Shown: piece after piece, positions 1-6,488 of the stretch
Position numbering within the stretch: position 1 is the stretch's first letter
Layout of the letters: each line of letters begins with the position of its first letter
DNA from: Desulfosporosinus sp. UBA5188
Lineage (GTDB): Bacteria; Bacillota; Desulfitobacteriia; Desulfitobacteriales; Desulfitobacteriaceae
DNA length: 7,322 nt
Assembly (NCBI GenBank): GCA_002413075.1
Contig: DHWG01000141.1
Span: forward strand, 1 to 7,322
Direction: 5' to 3'
Made by a program: the position numbers and the translations under genes
The notes under the pieces: generated by a model
What the model saw: the letters and a program-made list of their open reading frames with translations, nothing else
The model's database searches: none
What the model was told of the DNA's origin: nothing

Positions 1-25
1 CGTGAATTTACCGGATAAACACTAA
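1..25 (+). CDS. rplX: Probable 3' tail of rplX (50S ribosomal protein L24), cut by left edge
   Basis: Only a few codons are present. In spc operons the gene immediately before rplE is rplX, so the tail of L24 is expected here. Two frames remain possible. One reads REFTG and stops at 16-18; the other reads VNLPDKH and stops at 23-25. The third frame opens directly with a stop. The remnant is too short to choose between them from sequence, so identity rests on gene order alone. The rplE ribosome binding site begins within a few bases of either stop, which fits tight operon packing. Confidence 0.4.
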
Positions 26-45
26 TCGCGAAAGGAGGGACCATA

Positions 46-585
46 GTGGCTCGTCTGAAGGATAGATACGTTAACGAAATCGCTCCTGCTTTACAGCAGA
101 AGTTTGCTTATACGAATGTCATGCAAATTCCAAAAGTGGATAAAATCGTTATTAATATGGGTGTTGGCGAAGCAGTTCAAAACTCTAAGGCCATTGATTC
201 GGCTGTCGCAGACATGATGAAGATCTCAGGACAAAAACCAGTCGTCACGAAAGCTAAGAAATCGATTGCAGCATTTAAACTTCGTGAAGGAATGCCAATT
301 GGGTGCAAAGTTACCCTACGCGGTCAACGAATGTATGAATTTATGGATCGCCTTTTAAATGTAGCCTTACCACGTGTTCGTGACTTCCGCGGTGTATCTG
401 CGAAAGCATTTGATGGACGCGGTAATTACACCTTAGGAATCAAGGAGCAACTGATCTTTCCCGAAATGGAGTACGATAAGATCGACAAACTTCGTGGAAT
501 GGATGTAGTCTTCGTAACAACGGCCAGAACGGACGAAGAAGCTCGCGAGTTGCTTCGTGGATTCGGAATGCCGTACCGTGATTAG
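46..585 (+). CDS. rplE: 50S ribosomal protein L5
   Basis: L5 binds 5S rRNA with L18 and sits in the central protuberance of the large subunit, contacting the P-site tRNA and the small-subunit head (S13). The 179-residue product has the usual bacterial length. The N-terminal MARLKDRYVNEIAPAL segment, the VINMGVGEA segment near residues 35-43, the L5 signature at about 57-73 (ending in VTKAKKS) and the C-terminal RGFGMPYRD tail are all characteristic. Translation starts at a GTG with an AAAGGAGG site at 31-38 and a 7-base spacer. The next gene follows after 20 bases. No anomalies were seen. Confidence 0.98.
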   Translation: MARLKDRYVNEIAPALQQKFAYTNVMQIPKVDKIVINMGVGEAVQNSKAIDSAVADMMKISGQKPVVTKAKKSIAAFKLREGMPIGCKVTLRGQRMYEFMDRLLNVALPRVRDFRGVSAKAFDGRGNYTLGIKEQLIFPEMEYDKIDKLRGMDVVFVTTARTDEEARELLRGFGMPYRD

Positions 586-605
586 AGAAAAGGAGGTTCA
601 AGAAC

Positions 606-791
606 GTGGCTAAGACATCAATGGTTGTCCGTCAAAATCGAGGACAAAAATTCGCAGTACGTTCGCATAACCGTTGCAAGCTTTGTGGGCGTCCCCATGC
701 TTACATGCGGAAATTTGGAATTTGCCGGATATGCTTCCGGGACTTGGCTCATGCAGGGGAGCTTCCTGGAGTCACGAAGGCCAGTTGGTAA
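606..791 (+). CDS. rpsN: 30S ribosomal protein S14, zinc-binding short form (type Z)
   Basis: S14 is a late-assembling protein of the small-subunit head, near the aminoacyl-tRNA site. This is the 61-residue zinc form typical of Gram-positive bacteria rather than the roughly 100-residue proteobacterial form. Cysteines 24, 27, 40 and 43 form a C-X2-C-X12-C-X2-C zinc ribbon, and the flanking CGRPHAYMRKFGICRICFR and C-terminal GVTKASW blocks are near-invariant in the family. Many Firmicutes carry a second, cysteine-free paralogue under Zur control; none is in this window. The start is a GTG preceded by AAAAGGAGG at 588-596, 9 bases upstream. Confidence 0.98.
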   Translation: MAKTSMVVRQNRGQKFAVRSHNRCKLCGRPHAYMRKFGICRICFRDLAHAGELPGVTKASW

Positions 792-819
792 AACATTGTA
801 AGGAAGGGGGACGACTGAA

Positions 820-1218
820 GTGTCAATGTCAGATCCGATTGCAGACTTTTTAACACGTATCCGCAACGCGGGAATGGTTTACCATGATAAAGTTGAGGTG
901 CCAGCATCTCGTATTAAGAAAGAGCTTGCGGAACTGCTTAAAGCAGAAGGGTACATCAAAGATGTAGAATATATTGCGGACGACAAACAAGGTATGATTC
1001 GGATGTATATGAAATACGGTCCTAACCGTGAACGTGTTATTACCGGGCTAAAACGGATAAGCCGTCCGGGACTACGCGTTTATGCGAAAAAGGATGAAAT
1101 GCCGAAAGTCCTTGGAGGACTCGGAATCGCAGTGATTTCGACGTCTAAGGGAATTATGTCAGATAAAAAAGCCCGTAAAGAGGGCCTTGGCGGAGAAGTA
1201 ATCTCCTACATTTGGTAA
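820..1218 (+). CDS. rpsH: 30S ribosomal protein S8
   Basis: S8 is a primary 16S rRNA binder that organises the central domain, and in enterobacteria it is also the translational repressor of the spc operon. The product has 132 residues, the usual Firmicute length. The N-terminal SDPIADFLTRIRNA segment, the RVITGLKRISRPGLRVYA block (about 72-89) and the C-terminal signature at about 100-119 (ISTSKG motif) are diagnostic. The GTG at 820 is preferred to the ATG at 826. The purine-rich AGGAAGGGGG at 801-810 is well spaced for 820, and related S8 proteins begin with the same two extra residues before the (M)TDP or (M)SDP motif. An S8 binding site regulating the operon was not recognised here. Confidence 0.97.
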   Translation: MSMSDPIADFLTRIRNAGMVYHDKVEVPASRIKKELAELLKAEGYIKDVEYIADDKQGMIRMYMKYGPNRERVITGLKRISRPGLRVYAKKDEMPKVLGGLGIAVISTSKGIMSDKKARKEGLGGEVISYIW

Positions 1219-1240
1219 TTTCGCAACGGAGGTGCAGTGA

Positions 1241-1795
1241 ATGTCCAGAATTGGTAAGCGCCCCATTGGGATTCCCAGTGGAGTCGACTTCAAAATAGAG
1301 GAAAATGTGGTCACAGTTAAGGGCCCAAAAGGAACCTTAACCAGAGAAATGCATGCATTAATGAACATTGTGGTCGAAAACTCACAAATCATTGTTACAC
1401 GACCTGATGACGAACCGTTTAGCCGATCCTTACATGGCTTAACTCGTACCCTGATCGCCAATATGGTTGAAGGGGTTACGAACGGATTTACCAAAGGATT
1501 GGATATGGTCGGTGTCGGATATCGTGCGGCTAAAAAGGGTAATAAGCTGGTCTTAACGGTCGGCAAATCTCACCCAGTAGAACTAACTCCCTTTGAAGGC
1601 ATTGACTTTGATGTTCCAGCTCCTAACAAGATTCTTGTTAAAGGGATGGATAAAGAACTCGTGGGCGCCTTCGCCGCTATTGTACGTTCAGAGCGTAAGC
1701 CTGAACCTTACAAAGGCAAAGGTATTCGCTACGAAGGAGAAATCGTCCGTCGTAAGGTTGGTAAAACTGGTGGTAAAAAGGGCGCCAAAAAGTAA
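1241..1795 (+). CDS. rplF: 50S ribosomal protein L6
   Basis: L6 binds 23S rRNA near the base of the L7/L12 stalk and the sarcin-ricin loop, where elongation factors dock. The 184-residue protein has the family's duplicated alpha/beta domains. Recognisable segments are the N-terminal MSRIGKRPIGIPSGV, the VKGPKGTL strand near 26-33, VGVGYRA near 90-96, and the L6 signature PEPYKGKGI at 154-162 followed by RYEGE. A short lysine- and glycine-rich tail (KTGGKKGAKK) ends it, a few residues longer than the roughly 179-residue Bacillus form. ATG start with GGAGGTG at 1228-1234, 6-base spacing. Confidence 0.98.
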   Translation: MSRIGKRPIGIPSGVDFKIEENVVTVKGPKGTLTREMHALMNIVVENSQIIVTRPDDEPFSRSLHGLTRTLIANMVEGVTNGFTKGLDMVGVGYRAAKKGNKLVLTVGKSHPVELTPFEGIDFDVPAPNKILVKGMDKELVGAFAAIVRSERKPEPYKGKGIRYEGEIVRRKVGKTGGKKGAKK

Positions 1796-1803
1796 ACAAA
1801 ATT

Positions 1804-1826
1804 AGGCAAGGGCCAAATCTCTTGCT
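1804..1826 (+). other. Small imperfect hairpin in the rplF-rplR gap
   Basis: GCAAGGG at 1806-1812 can pair with CTCTTGC at 1819-1825, using one G-U pair around a 6-base loop (CCAAAT), with a further G-U pair possible outside. It lies between the rplF stop and the rplR ribosome binding site in a 54-base gap. No T-run follows, so it is not an intrinsic terminator. It could affect mRNA stability or rplR initiation, or be chance pairing. The pairing is seen directly; any function is speculative. Confidence 0.3.
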
Positions 1827-1834
1827 CAATCGTG

Positions 1835-1843
1835 AAAGGAGTG
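1835..1843 (+). promoter_or_regulatory. Ribosome binding site that fixes the rplR start
   Basis: AAAGGAGTG lies 6 bases before the TTG at 1850. The open frame extends further upstream to a GTG at 1832, but that codon precedes this site and has no comparable site of its own. TTG 1850 is therefore the start. Confidence 0.8.
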
Positions 1844-1849
1844 TTCGCT

Positions 1850-2218
1850 TTGATTAAGCGCATTGATCGCAAAGCCCTTCGCATTAAAAAGCATAAGAGC
1901 ATCCGCAAGGCTATTATCGGCATTGCTGGACGCCCGCGTTTGGCAGTTTTCCGGAGCTTGAATCATATCTACGCTCAAGTCATCAATGACGAGCTGGGGG
2001 TAACACTTGTCGCTGCTTCTTCCCTCGATCCTGAGTTCAAAGCAGCTGATTTGTCTGGTGGAAATACCGCTGGTGCTCAAAAGGTCGGCGAATTGGTTGC
2101 GAAGAAAGCCCTTGAAAAAGGAATTGCACAAGTTGTATTTGATCGTGGAGGAAATATCTATCACGGCAGAATATCAGCGTTGGCGAAATCAGCACGAGAA
2201 GCTGGGCTCAGCTTCTAA
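1850..2218 (+). CDS. rplR: 50S ribosomal protein L18
   Basis: L18 binds 5S rRNA with L5 and helps attach it to the large subunit. The TTG start gives 122 residues beginning MIKRIDRKALRIKKHKSIRK, close to the roughly 120 residues usual in Firmicutes. The basic N-terminal arm is followed by the RPRLAVFRSLNHIYAQVI block (about 28-45) and the C-terminal VVFDRGGNIYHGRI block (about 95-108), then AREAGLSF; these are L18 hallmarks. A longer frame reaching GTG 1832 would add six residues encoded by the ribosome binding site itself and is rejected. A small hairpin lies just upstream. The next gene, rpsE, follows after 26 bases. Confidence 0.96.
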   Translation: MIKRIDRKALRIKKHKSIRKAIIGIAGRPRLAVFRSLNHIYAQVINDELGVTLVAASSLDPEFKAADLSGGNTAGAQKVGELVAKKALEKGIAQVVFDRGGNIYHGRISALAKSAREAGLSF

Positions 2219-2244
2219 GCTAGGGTAAAGGAGGATAAATCAAA

Positions 2245-2745
2245 TTGGCTAAATTCGAACCTAACAAGTCAGATATGAATGAAAAGGTTGTTCATATTGC
2301 TCGTGTTGCCAAAGTTGTAAAGGGCGGACGTCGTTTCAGCTTTAGCGCACTCGTAGTGGTTGGAGACGGAAAAGGTCGTGTTGGTGCAGGACTAGGTAAA
2401 GCCGGCGAAGTGCCTGAGGCCATTCGTAAAGGCATTGAAGATGCTAAGAAAAACCTCTTCAATATACCAATGCATGGAACGACGATTACGCATCCCATCA
2501 TAGGAGTTTTTGGGGCTGGACAAGTGCTTTTAAAGCCAGCTTCTAAAGGAACAGGGGTTATTGCTGGCGGCGCAGTCCGTGCTGTACTCGAAGTTGCCGG
2601 AGTCCATGATATTCTGACGAAGTCTTTGGGTTCGGCAAACGCGCACAATATGGTCAATGCGACGATGGTGGCGTTAAAATCTCTCAAGCGTCCCGAGGAG
2701 ATTGCCAAGCTCCGAGGTAAAACCGTAGCAGAAGTTCTAGGTTAA
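2245..2745 (+). CDS. rpsE: 30S ribosomal protein S5
   Basis: S5 lies at the mRNA entry side of the small subunit with S3 and S4 and influences decoding accuracy. The 166-residue length equals that of the Bacillus protein. The double-stranded-RNA-binding-like N-terminal domain contains the S5 signature beginning at VVKGGRRF (24-31). The loop K26-G27-G28, where spectinomycin-resistance changes occur in other bacteria, is of the ordinary sensitive type. The C-terminal domain shows LLKPASKGTGVIAGG and ends in KLRGKTVAEVLG. The start is TTG, supported by a full AAAGGAGG at 2227-2234 and a 10-base spacer. The stop codon overlaps the rpmD ribosome binding site, suggesting coupling. Confidence 0.98.
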   Translation: MAKFEPNKSDMNEKVVHIARVAKVVKGGRRFSFSALVVVGDGKGRVGAGLGKAGEVPEAIRKGIEDAKKNLFNIPMHGTTITHPIIGVFGAGQVLLKPASKGTGVIAGGAVRAVLEVAGVHDILTKSLGSANAHNMVNATMVALKSLKRPEEIAKLRGKTVAEVLG

Positions 2746-2757
2746 GGAGGGTCGGTC

Positions 2758-2940
2758 ATGAAAGTAATAGTGACACTCACAAAGAGTCCGATCGGATATT
2801 CAAAATCACAACACAAAGTGTTACAAGCACTTGGCTTAGGAAAAGTCGGATCAAGTGCAGTTCATGAAGACACCCCAGGTATTCTAGGGATGGTTCATAA
2901 ATGCATGCACTTGGTTACTGTAGAGACACAAGCTCAATAG
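2758..2940 (+). CDS. rpmD: 50S ribosomal protein L30
   Basis: L30 is a small single-domain protein of the large subunit that contacts 23S rRNA. The product has 60 residues, in the normal 58-60 range. The N-terminal beta strand (KVIVTLTKSPIG), the VLQALGLGKVGSS helix-turn (21-33) and the HEDTPGILGMVHK segment (36-48) match the L30 fold and signature. The ATG follows AAGGAGG at 2744-2750 by 7 bases, and that site overlaps the rpsE stop codon (2743-2745). The next ribosome binding site begins on the base after this gene's stop. Confidence 0.97.
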   Translation: MKVIVTLTKSPIGYSKSQHKVLQALGLGKVGSSAVHEDTPGILGMVHKCMHLVTVETQAQ

Positions 2941-2947
2941 AAGGAGG
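2941..2947 (+). promoter_or_regulatory. Ribosome binding site that fixes the rplO start
   Basis: AAGGAGG begins on the base after the rpmD stop and lies 11 bases before the ATG at 2959. The in-frame GTG at 2947 overlaps this site and cannot be served by it, so the longer frame is rejected. Confidence 0.8.
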
Positions 2948-2958
2948 TGTGGGCAAGC

Positions 2959-3399
2959 ATGAAACTGCATGAACTTAAGCCTGCTGAAGGATCAACACAC
3001 TCGCCCAAGCGTTTGGGCCGTGGAGTTGGATCAGGACATGGTAAAACTTCTGGTAAAGGACACAAAGGTCAAAACGCTCGCGCAGGCGGCGGTGTCCGAC
3101 CAGGTTTTGAAGGTGGACAAAATCCACTGTTCCGTAGGATGCCAAAGCGTGGTTTTAATAATATCTCAAGGAAAAATATCGTTGCCTTAAATGTCCGTGA
3201 TTTGGAGCGTTTTGAGAACGGCACGGTGGTGACGATTGAAAGCCTCTTGGAAAGCGGTCTCATCAAGGCTGTCAAAGATGGCGTGAAGATTCTAGCAACG
3301 GGGGAACTGACTAAATCACTGACCATTAGAATGGACAAAGTCAGCCCAGCCGCAGCCAAGAAGATCATAGCGGCGGGTGGAAAAGTCGAGGTGGAATAG
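2959..3399 (+). CDS. rplO: 50S ribosomal protein L15
   Basis: L15 is an assembly protein of the large subunit with a long basic extension that threads through 23S rRNA. From ATG 2959 the product is 146 residues, the same as in Bacillus. It has the MKLHELKPAEGS start, the glycine- and lysine-rich extension (about 19-53, including SGKGHKGQNAR and GVRPGFEGGQ), the FRRMPKRGF segment (58-66), and the C-terminal L15 signature from about K110 to G141. The stop codon is one base from the secY ATG, so secY translation is probably coupled to rplO. Confidence 0.98.
   Translation: MKLHELKPAEGSTHSPKRLGRGVGSGHGKTSGKGHKGQNARAGGGVRPGFEGGQNPLFRRMPKRGFNNISRKNIVALNVRDLERFENGTVVTIESLLESGLIKAVKDGVKILATGELTKSLTIRMDKVSPAAAKKIIAAGGKVEVE
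3388..3394 (+). promoter_or_regulatory. Ribosome binding site of secY, inside the end of rplO
   Basis: GAGGTGG lies in the last codons of rplO, 6 bases before the secY ATG at 3401. It supports that ATG over the upstream in-frame alternative at 3377, which would overlap rplO by 23 bases and add eight residues not seen in SecY proteins. Confidence 0.7.
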
Positions 3400-3400
3400 G

Positions 3401-4687
3401 ATGATTGGCGATTCCGTGAAGAATGCTTGGAATGCCTCGGATCTCAGGAAGAAAATTGGGTACACGCTGCTAATGTTCCTGATCTTTCGTATTGGAGCAC
3501 ATATTCCAATTCCCTTTATTGATCATTCTATTTTGAAGGATATGCTTGGATCAGGTGCAATGGCTAACTTTATGGACACTCTTTCCGGAGGTTCTTTTAA
3601 GAGACTGTCTGTTTTTGCTCTGAGTATTACGCCTTATATTACAGCTTCCATCATTTTTCAACTTCTTACGATTGTTCTTCCCTCACTTGAACGTCTGTCC
3701 AAAGAGGGTGACTACGGGCGCAAAAAGATCACACAGTATACTCGGTATAGTACCGTCGTACTAGGGTTTATTCAAGCTTTTGGATTAACCTTTGGGATTC
3801 GTGGTTCACTGTCAATCCCTAGCCCAGAGCTGTATTGGCCGATCTTTCTACTTTGCACCCTCGTCTTAACCTCAGGCACGACGTTTTTAATGTGGCTTGG
3901 AGAGGCTATCACTGAGAAGGGAATCGGAAACGGCATCTCCCTTATCATCTTTGCAGGAATCGTTTCTCGAGTCCCGTCAGCTATTACGTCTCTGTGGGAA
4001 ATGTTAAGGGTCGGAGAGATCAACGCCTTGTCAATCATCGGGTTGATTCTTATCGTGGTCTTTATCACCGCAGGCGTTATCTATGTTCAAGAAGGGCAAC
4101 GCCGAGTATCGGTTCAATATGCTAAGAGGGTGGTCGGTCGACGGACGTATGGAGGACAAAGTAGCCATATTCCGTTGAAAGTCAACCAGGCTGGTGTTAT
4201 CCCTGTCATTTTTGCGATATCCTTGCTCGCGTTCCCGCAAACAATTTCGACATGGGTTCCAACATCAGGTTTTGCGAGGTTCGTTGAGGTATGGTTTAGC
4301 ATGAACGGACATCTTACCTCGATCCCATACTTGCTGATCTACGGTGTGCTCATTGTATTCTTTACGTACTTCTACACGGCTATTACCTTCAATCCAGTGG
4401 ATGTAGCAGATAACTTGAAGAAGTATGGAGGATTCATTCCCGGCCTTCGACCTGGACGTCCTACCGCAGAGTACTTGGCTAAAATATTGAGCCGTATTAC
4501 GTTAGCTGGTGGTATATTTCTTGCTTTGATTGCAGTCCTACCGACACTAGTAATCGGACTCACTGGACTCAAGAACATCTATTTTGGTGGAACATCCCTA
4601 CTAATTGTAGTTGGGGTTGCGCTCGAGACGATGAAACAGATTGAATCCCAACTTTTGTCGCGGAACTATCAAGGCTTTATGAAATAG
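3401..4687 (+). CDS. secY: Protein translocase channel subunit SecY
   Basis: SecY forms the membrane pore through which Sec-dependent proteins are exported or inserted, working with SecE, SecG, SecA and the ribosome. From ATG 3401 the product is 428 residues (about 431 in Bacillus) with ten predicted membrane segments. Approximate positions are 19-38, 68-90 after the plug-like GGSFKRL stretch, 115-134, 145-166, 175-194, 210-229, 262-284, 307-329, 366-388 and 395-411. Family markers are ITPYITASIIFQLL in helix 2 and WLGEAITEKGIGNGIS at 165-180. The basic cytoplasmic loop at 231-250 and the GLRPGRPTAEYL loop at 348-359 also match; Arg350 there corresponds to the SecA-responsive arginine of the E. 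coli protein. secY lies one base after rplO. Confidence 0.98.
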   Translation: MIGDSVKNAWNASDLRKKIGYTLLMFLIFRIGAHIPIPFIDHSILKDMLGSGAMANFMDTLSGGSFKRLSVFALSITPYITASIIFQLLTIVLPSLERLSKEGDYGRKKITQYTRYSTVVLGFIQAFGLTFGIRGSLSIPSPELYWPIFLLCTLVLTSGTTFLMWLGEAITEKGIGNGISLIIFAGIVSRVPSAITSLWEMLRVGEINALSIIGLILIVVFITAGVIYVQEGQRRVSVQYAKRVVGRRTYGGQSSHIPLKVNQAGVIPVIFAISLLAFPQTISTWVPTSGFARFVEVWFSMNGHLTSIPYLLIYGVLIVFFTYFYTAITFNPVDVADNLKKYGGFIPGLRPGRPTAEYLAKILSRITLAGGIFLALIAVLPTLVIGLTGLKNIYFGGTSLLIVVGVALETMKQIESQLLSRNYQGFMK

Positions 4688-4702
4688 GGAGGAGGAAGAG
4701 AC

Positions 4703-5344
4703 TTGAAAATTATCTTAATGGGTGGCCCCGGAGCAGGGAAAGGAACGCAGGCTAGTCCACTGATCGAACGTTTTAGCATTCCTCATATATCGACAGGGGA
4801 CATGTTTAGAGCAGCGATTAAAAATGGAACAGAATTAGGGCTAAAGGCTAAATCCTTTATGGATGCCGGAGGTTTAGTTCCAGATGAAGTGACCATAGGA
4901 ATTGTTGCGGAACGTTTAGCAATGCCTGATTGTAAGGCTGGTTTTCTTCTAGATGGTTTCCCACGAACTCTTGCACAAGGCGATGCATTAGGTCAAATTC
5001 TTGACGGCCTTGGAATGAAGCTCGATGGCGTGATTAACATAGAAGTTGATGAAGCGGTCTTAATACCTCGGCTAACCGGACGTCGTGTTTGTCGCAAGTG
5101 TGGAGCCTCTTATCACATGATCTTTAACAAACCTGAAAAAGAAGGGGTTTGTGGACAGTGTGGAGGAGAGCTTTATCAGCGTTCAGATGACACTATAGAA
5201 ACAGCCAAGAATCGCCTAAATGTTTATAATCAGCAAACGGAACCTTTGATTGCTTTCTATGAGAAACAAGGATTACTGAAGCGCATTAACGGGGATCAAA
5301 CCATTGATCTGGTTCTTGCGGATATCCTGAAAGCCTTGGATTAA
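4703..5344 (+). CDS. adk: Adenylate kinase, long form with zinc-binding lid
   Basis: This cytosolic enzyme catalyses ATP + AMP = 2 ADP and sets the adenylate balance. The 213-residue product starts directly with the core strand MKIILMGGPGAGKGTQ, whose Walker A loop is at 7-15. The AMP-binding segment STGDMFRAA (30-38), the GFLLDGFPRTLAQ motif (80-92) and the LTGRR arginines (127-128) are present. Cysteines 130, 133, 150 and 153 form a complete Cys4 zinc site in the lid, as in Geobacillus; some relatives replace the last with Asp. YQRSDD (158-163) and Arg171 supply further catalytic residues. The TTG start is supported by GGGAGGAGG at 4687-4695, which touches the secY stop. map follows after five bases. 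Confidence 0.98.
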   Translation: MKIILMGGPGAGKGTQASPLIERFSIPHISTGDMFRAAIKNGTELGLKAKSFMDAGGLVPDEVTIGIVAERLAMPDCKAGFLLDGFPRTLAQGDALGQILDGLGMKLDGVINIEVDEAVLIPRLTGRRVCRKCGASYHMIFNKPEKEGVCGQCGGELYQRSDDTIETAKNRLNVYNQQTEPLIAFYEKQGLLKRINGDQTIDLVLADILKALD

Positions 5345-5349
5345 TCAAC

Positions 5350-6096
5350 ATGATTGAGCTGAAAAATGCGAGCCAATTTGACCGGATGCGTACGGCAGGC
5401 AGAATCGTGGGAGAAACACTGGCCTTAATGCGTGAGCTTGCAAAGCCCGGTATTACGACACTCGAATTGGATCGCAGGGCTGAGGAATATATTCGGTCAC
5501 AGGGTGCCATACCAGCCTTTAAGGGATACAGTGGTTTCCCGGCAACGTTGTGTACCTCTGTAAACGAACAAGTAGTTCATGGAATACCAGGTTTAAGGAA
5601 TTTAGAATCTGGGGATATTATCAGTATAGATTGCGGTGCGGTCATTGACGGGTATTTCGGAGATGCAGCGATAACTTTACCTATTGGAGAAGTGAGTGAA
5701 GATCTCCAGAAACTCTTAAGAGTGACCGAAGAGGCCCTGATGTTGGGTATTGAACAGGCGAAGTCCGGTAATCGCCTTTACGACGTATCTCATGCGGTCC
5801 AAACGCACGTGGAAGCGAACGGATTTTCTATCGTGCGTGATTATGTTGGGCACGGGATTGGAAGAGCCATGCATGAGGATCCTCAGATCCCTAATTTTGG
5901 CAAGTCCGGTCGGGGACCACGACTCGAGGTAGGTATGGCTTTGGCTATTGAGCCCATGGTAAACATGGGTACGTATGAAGTGCAGACGCTAAAGGATCAC
6001 TGGACTGTGGTCACGAAAGACAGCCGACCATCGGCCCATTTCGAGCATACAGTTGCGATTACGGAAAATGGCCCAGAAATTCTAACTCGATGTTAG
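5350..6096 (+). CDS. map: Type I methionine aminopeptidase
   Basis: Map removes the initiator methionine from nascent proteins when the second residue is small. The 248-residue product is the single-domain type Ia enzyme with no N-terminal zinc-finger extension. All five metal ligands expected from the E. coli enzyme are present: Asp94, Asp105, His168, Glu201 and Glu232. Substrate-contact histidines are at 77 (VVHGIPG) and 175 (AMHEDPQIP). Other family segments include AFKGYSGFP near 56-64 and FEHTVAITE near 231-239. ATG 5350 is five bases after the adk stop. It has no convincing Shine-Dalgarno sequence, only a GGA at 5338-5340, so translation probably depends on coupling from adk. Confidence 0.98.
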   Translation: MIELKNASQFDRMRTAGRIVGETLALMRELAKPGITTLELDRRAEEYIRSQGAIPAFKGYSGFPATLCTSVNEQVVHGIPGLRNLESGDIISIDCGAVIDGYFGDAAITLPIGEVSEDLQKLLRVTEEALMLGIEQAKSGNRLYDVSHAVQTHVEANGFSIVRDYVGHGIGRAMHEDPQIPNFGKSGRGPRLEVGMALAIEPMVNMGTYEVQTLKDHWTVVTKDSRPSAHFEHTVAITENGPEILTRC

Positions 6097-6121
6097 GTTC
6101 ATAGGCAGTTCAATTGTCAGA

Positions 6122-6130
6122 AGAGGGGGG
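6122..6130 (+). promoter_or_regulatory. Ribosome binding site that fixes the infA start
   Basis: AGAGGGGGG lies 7 bases before the ATG at 6138. The frame stays open upstream to a TTG at 6114, but that codon precedes this site and would add eight residues foreign to IF-1. Confidence 0.75.
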
Positions 6131-6137
6131 AATAATC

Positions 6138-6356
6138 ATGTCAAAAGAAGATGTTATTGAAGTTGAAGGTAAGGTATTGGAGCCACTGCCAAATGCTATG
6201 TTCCAGGTTGAATTAGCCAATGGACACAAGGTTTTGGCACATGTCTCGGGAAAGATTCGCATGAATTTTATCCGGATTCTTCCGGGAGATCGGGTCACAG
6301 TGGAACTTTCTCCATATGATCTGTCCCGAGGACGAATCACATACAGGTTTAAGTAA
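6138..6356 (+). CDS. infA: Translation initiation factor IF-1
   Basis: IF-1 binds the ribosomal A site during initiation and assists IF-2 and IF-3. From ATG 6138 the product is exactly 72 residues, the usual length. It is a single S1-type OB fold beginning MSKEDVIEVEGKVLE, with LPNAMFQVEL (17-26), GHKVLAHVSGKIR (29-41), the near-invariant ILPGDRVTVELSPYD (47-61) and LSRGRITYRFK at the end. Some related Gram-positive operons place a small KOW-domain RNA-binding gene between map and infA. Here the 41-base gap leaves no room for one. rpmJ follows after 18 bases. Confidence 0.98.
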   Translation: MSKEDVIEVEGKVLEPLPNAMFQVELANGHKVLAHVSGKIRMNFIRILPGDRVTVELSPYDLSRGRITYRFK

Positions 6357-6374
6357 GCAAAGGGAGGGATTACG

Positions 6375-6488
6375 GTGAAAGTAAAGCCTTCTGTCAAAAA
6401 GATCTGTGAAAAATGTAAAATTATTCGTCGCCATGGTAAAGTCATGGTCATTTGTGAAAATCCGAAACACAAGCAACGACAAGGCTAG
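6375..6488 (+). CDS. rpmJ: 50S ribosomal protein L36, zinc-binding form
   Basis: L36 is the smallest ribosomal protein and binds 23S rRNA in the large subunit. Reading from the GTG at 6375 gives 37 residues starting MKVKPSVKKICEKCKIIRRH and ending KHKQRQG. This is the standard length and sequence type. Cys11, Cys14, Cys27 and His32 form the zinc site (C-X2-C-X12-C-X4-H), so this is the zinc-containing form, not the zinc-independent paralogue found in some genomes. GGGAGGG at 6362-6368, 6 bases upstream, supports the GTG start. The 18-base gap after infA places both in one transcript. Confidence 0.97.
   Translation: MKVKPSVKKICEKCKIIRRHGKVMVICENPKHKQRQG

Noticed and set aside
618..866. Minus-strand open frame opposite rpsN and the start of rpsH
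   Set aside because: It is antisense to a confidently identified gene, matches no known family by eye, and has no ribosome binding site of the quality seen on the plus strand. The other minus-strand frames (for example opposite rplF, rpsE, secY and rpsM) are shadows for the same reasons.
1593..1805. Plus-strand out-of-frame reading frame inside rplF
   Set aside because: It lies wholly within the L6 coding region and slightly past its end, in another frame, with no family resemblance. Similar overlapping frames in rplR, rplO, map and rpsM were rejected likewise.
1832..1849. Upstream GTG start for rplR giving a 128-residue protein
   Set aside because: The added codons include the AAAGGAG site itself, and the family N-terminus fits the TTG at 1850.
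3377..3400. Upstream start for secY overlapping rplO
   Set aside because: It would add eight residues not seen in SecY proteins, while ATG 3401 has a GAGGTGG site at proper spacing.
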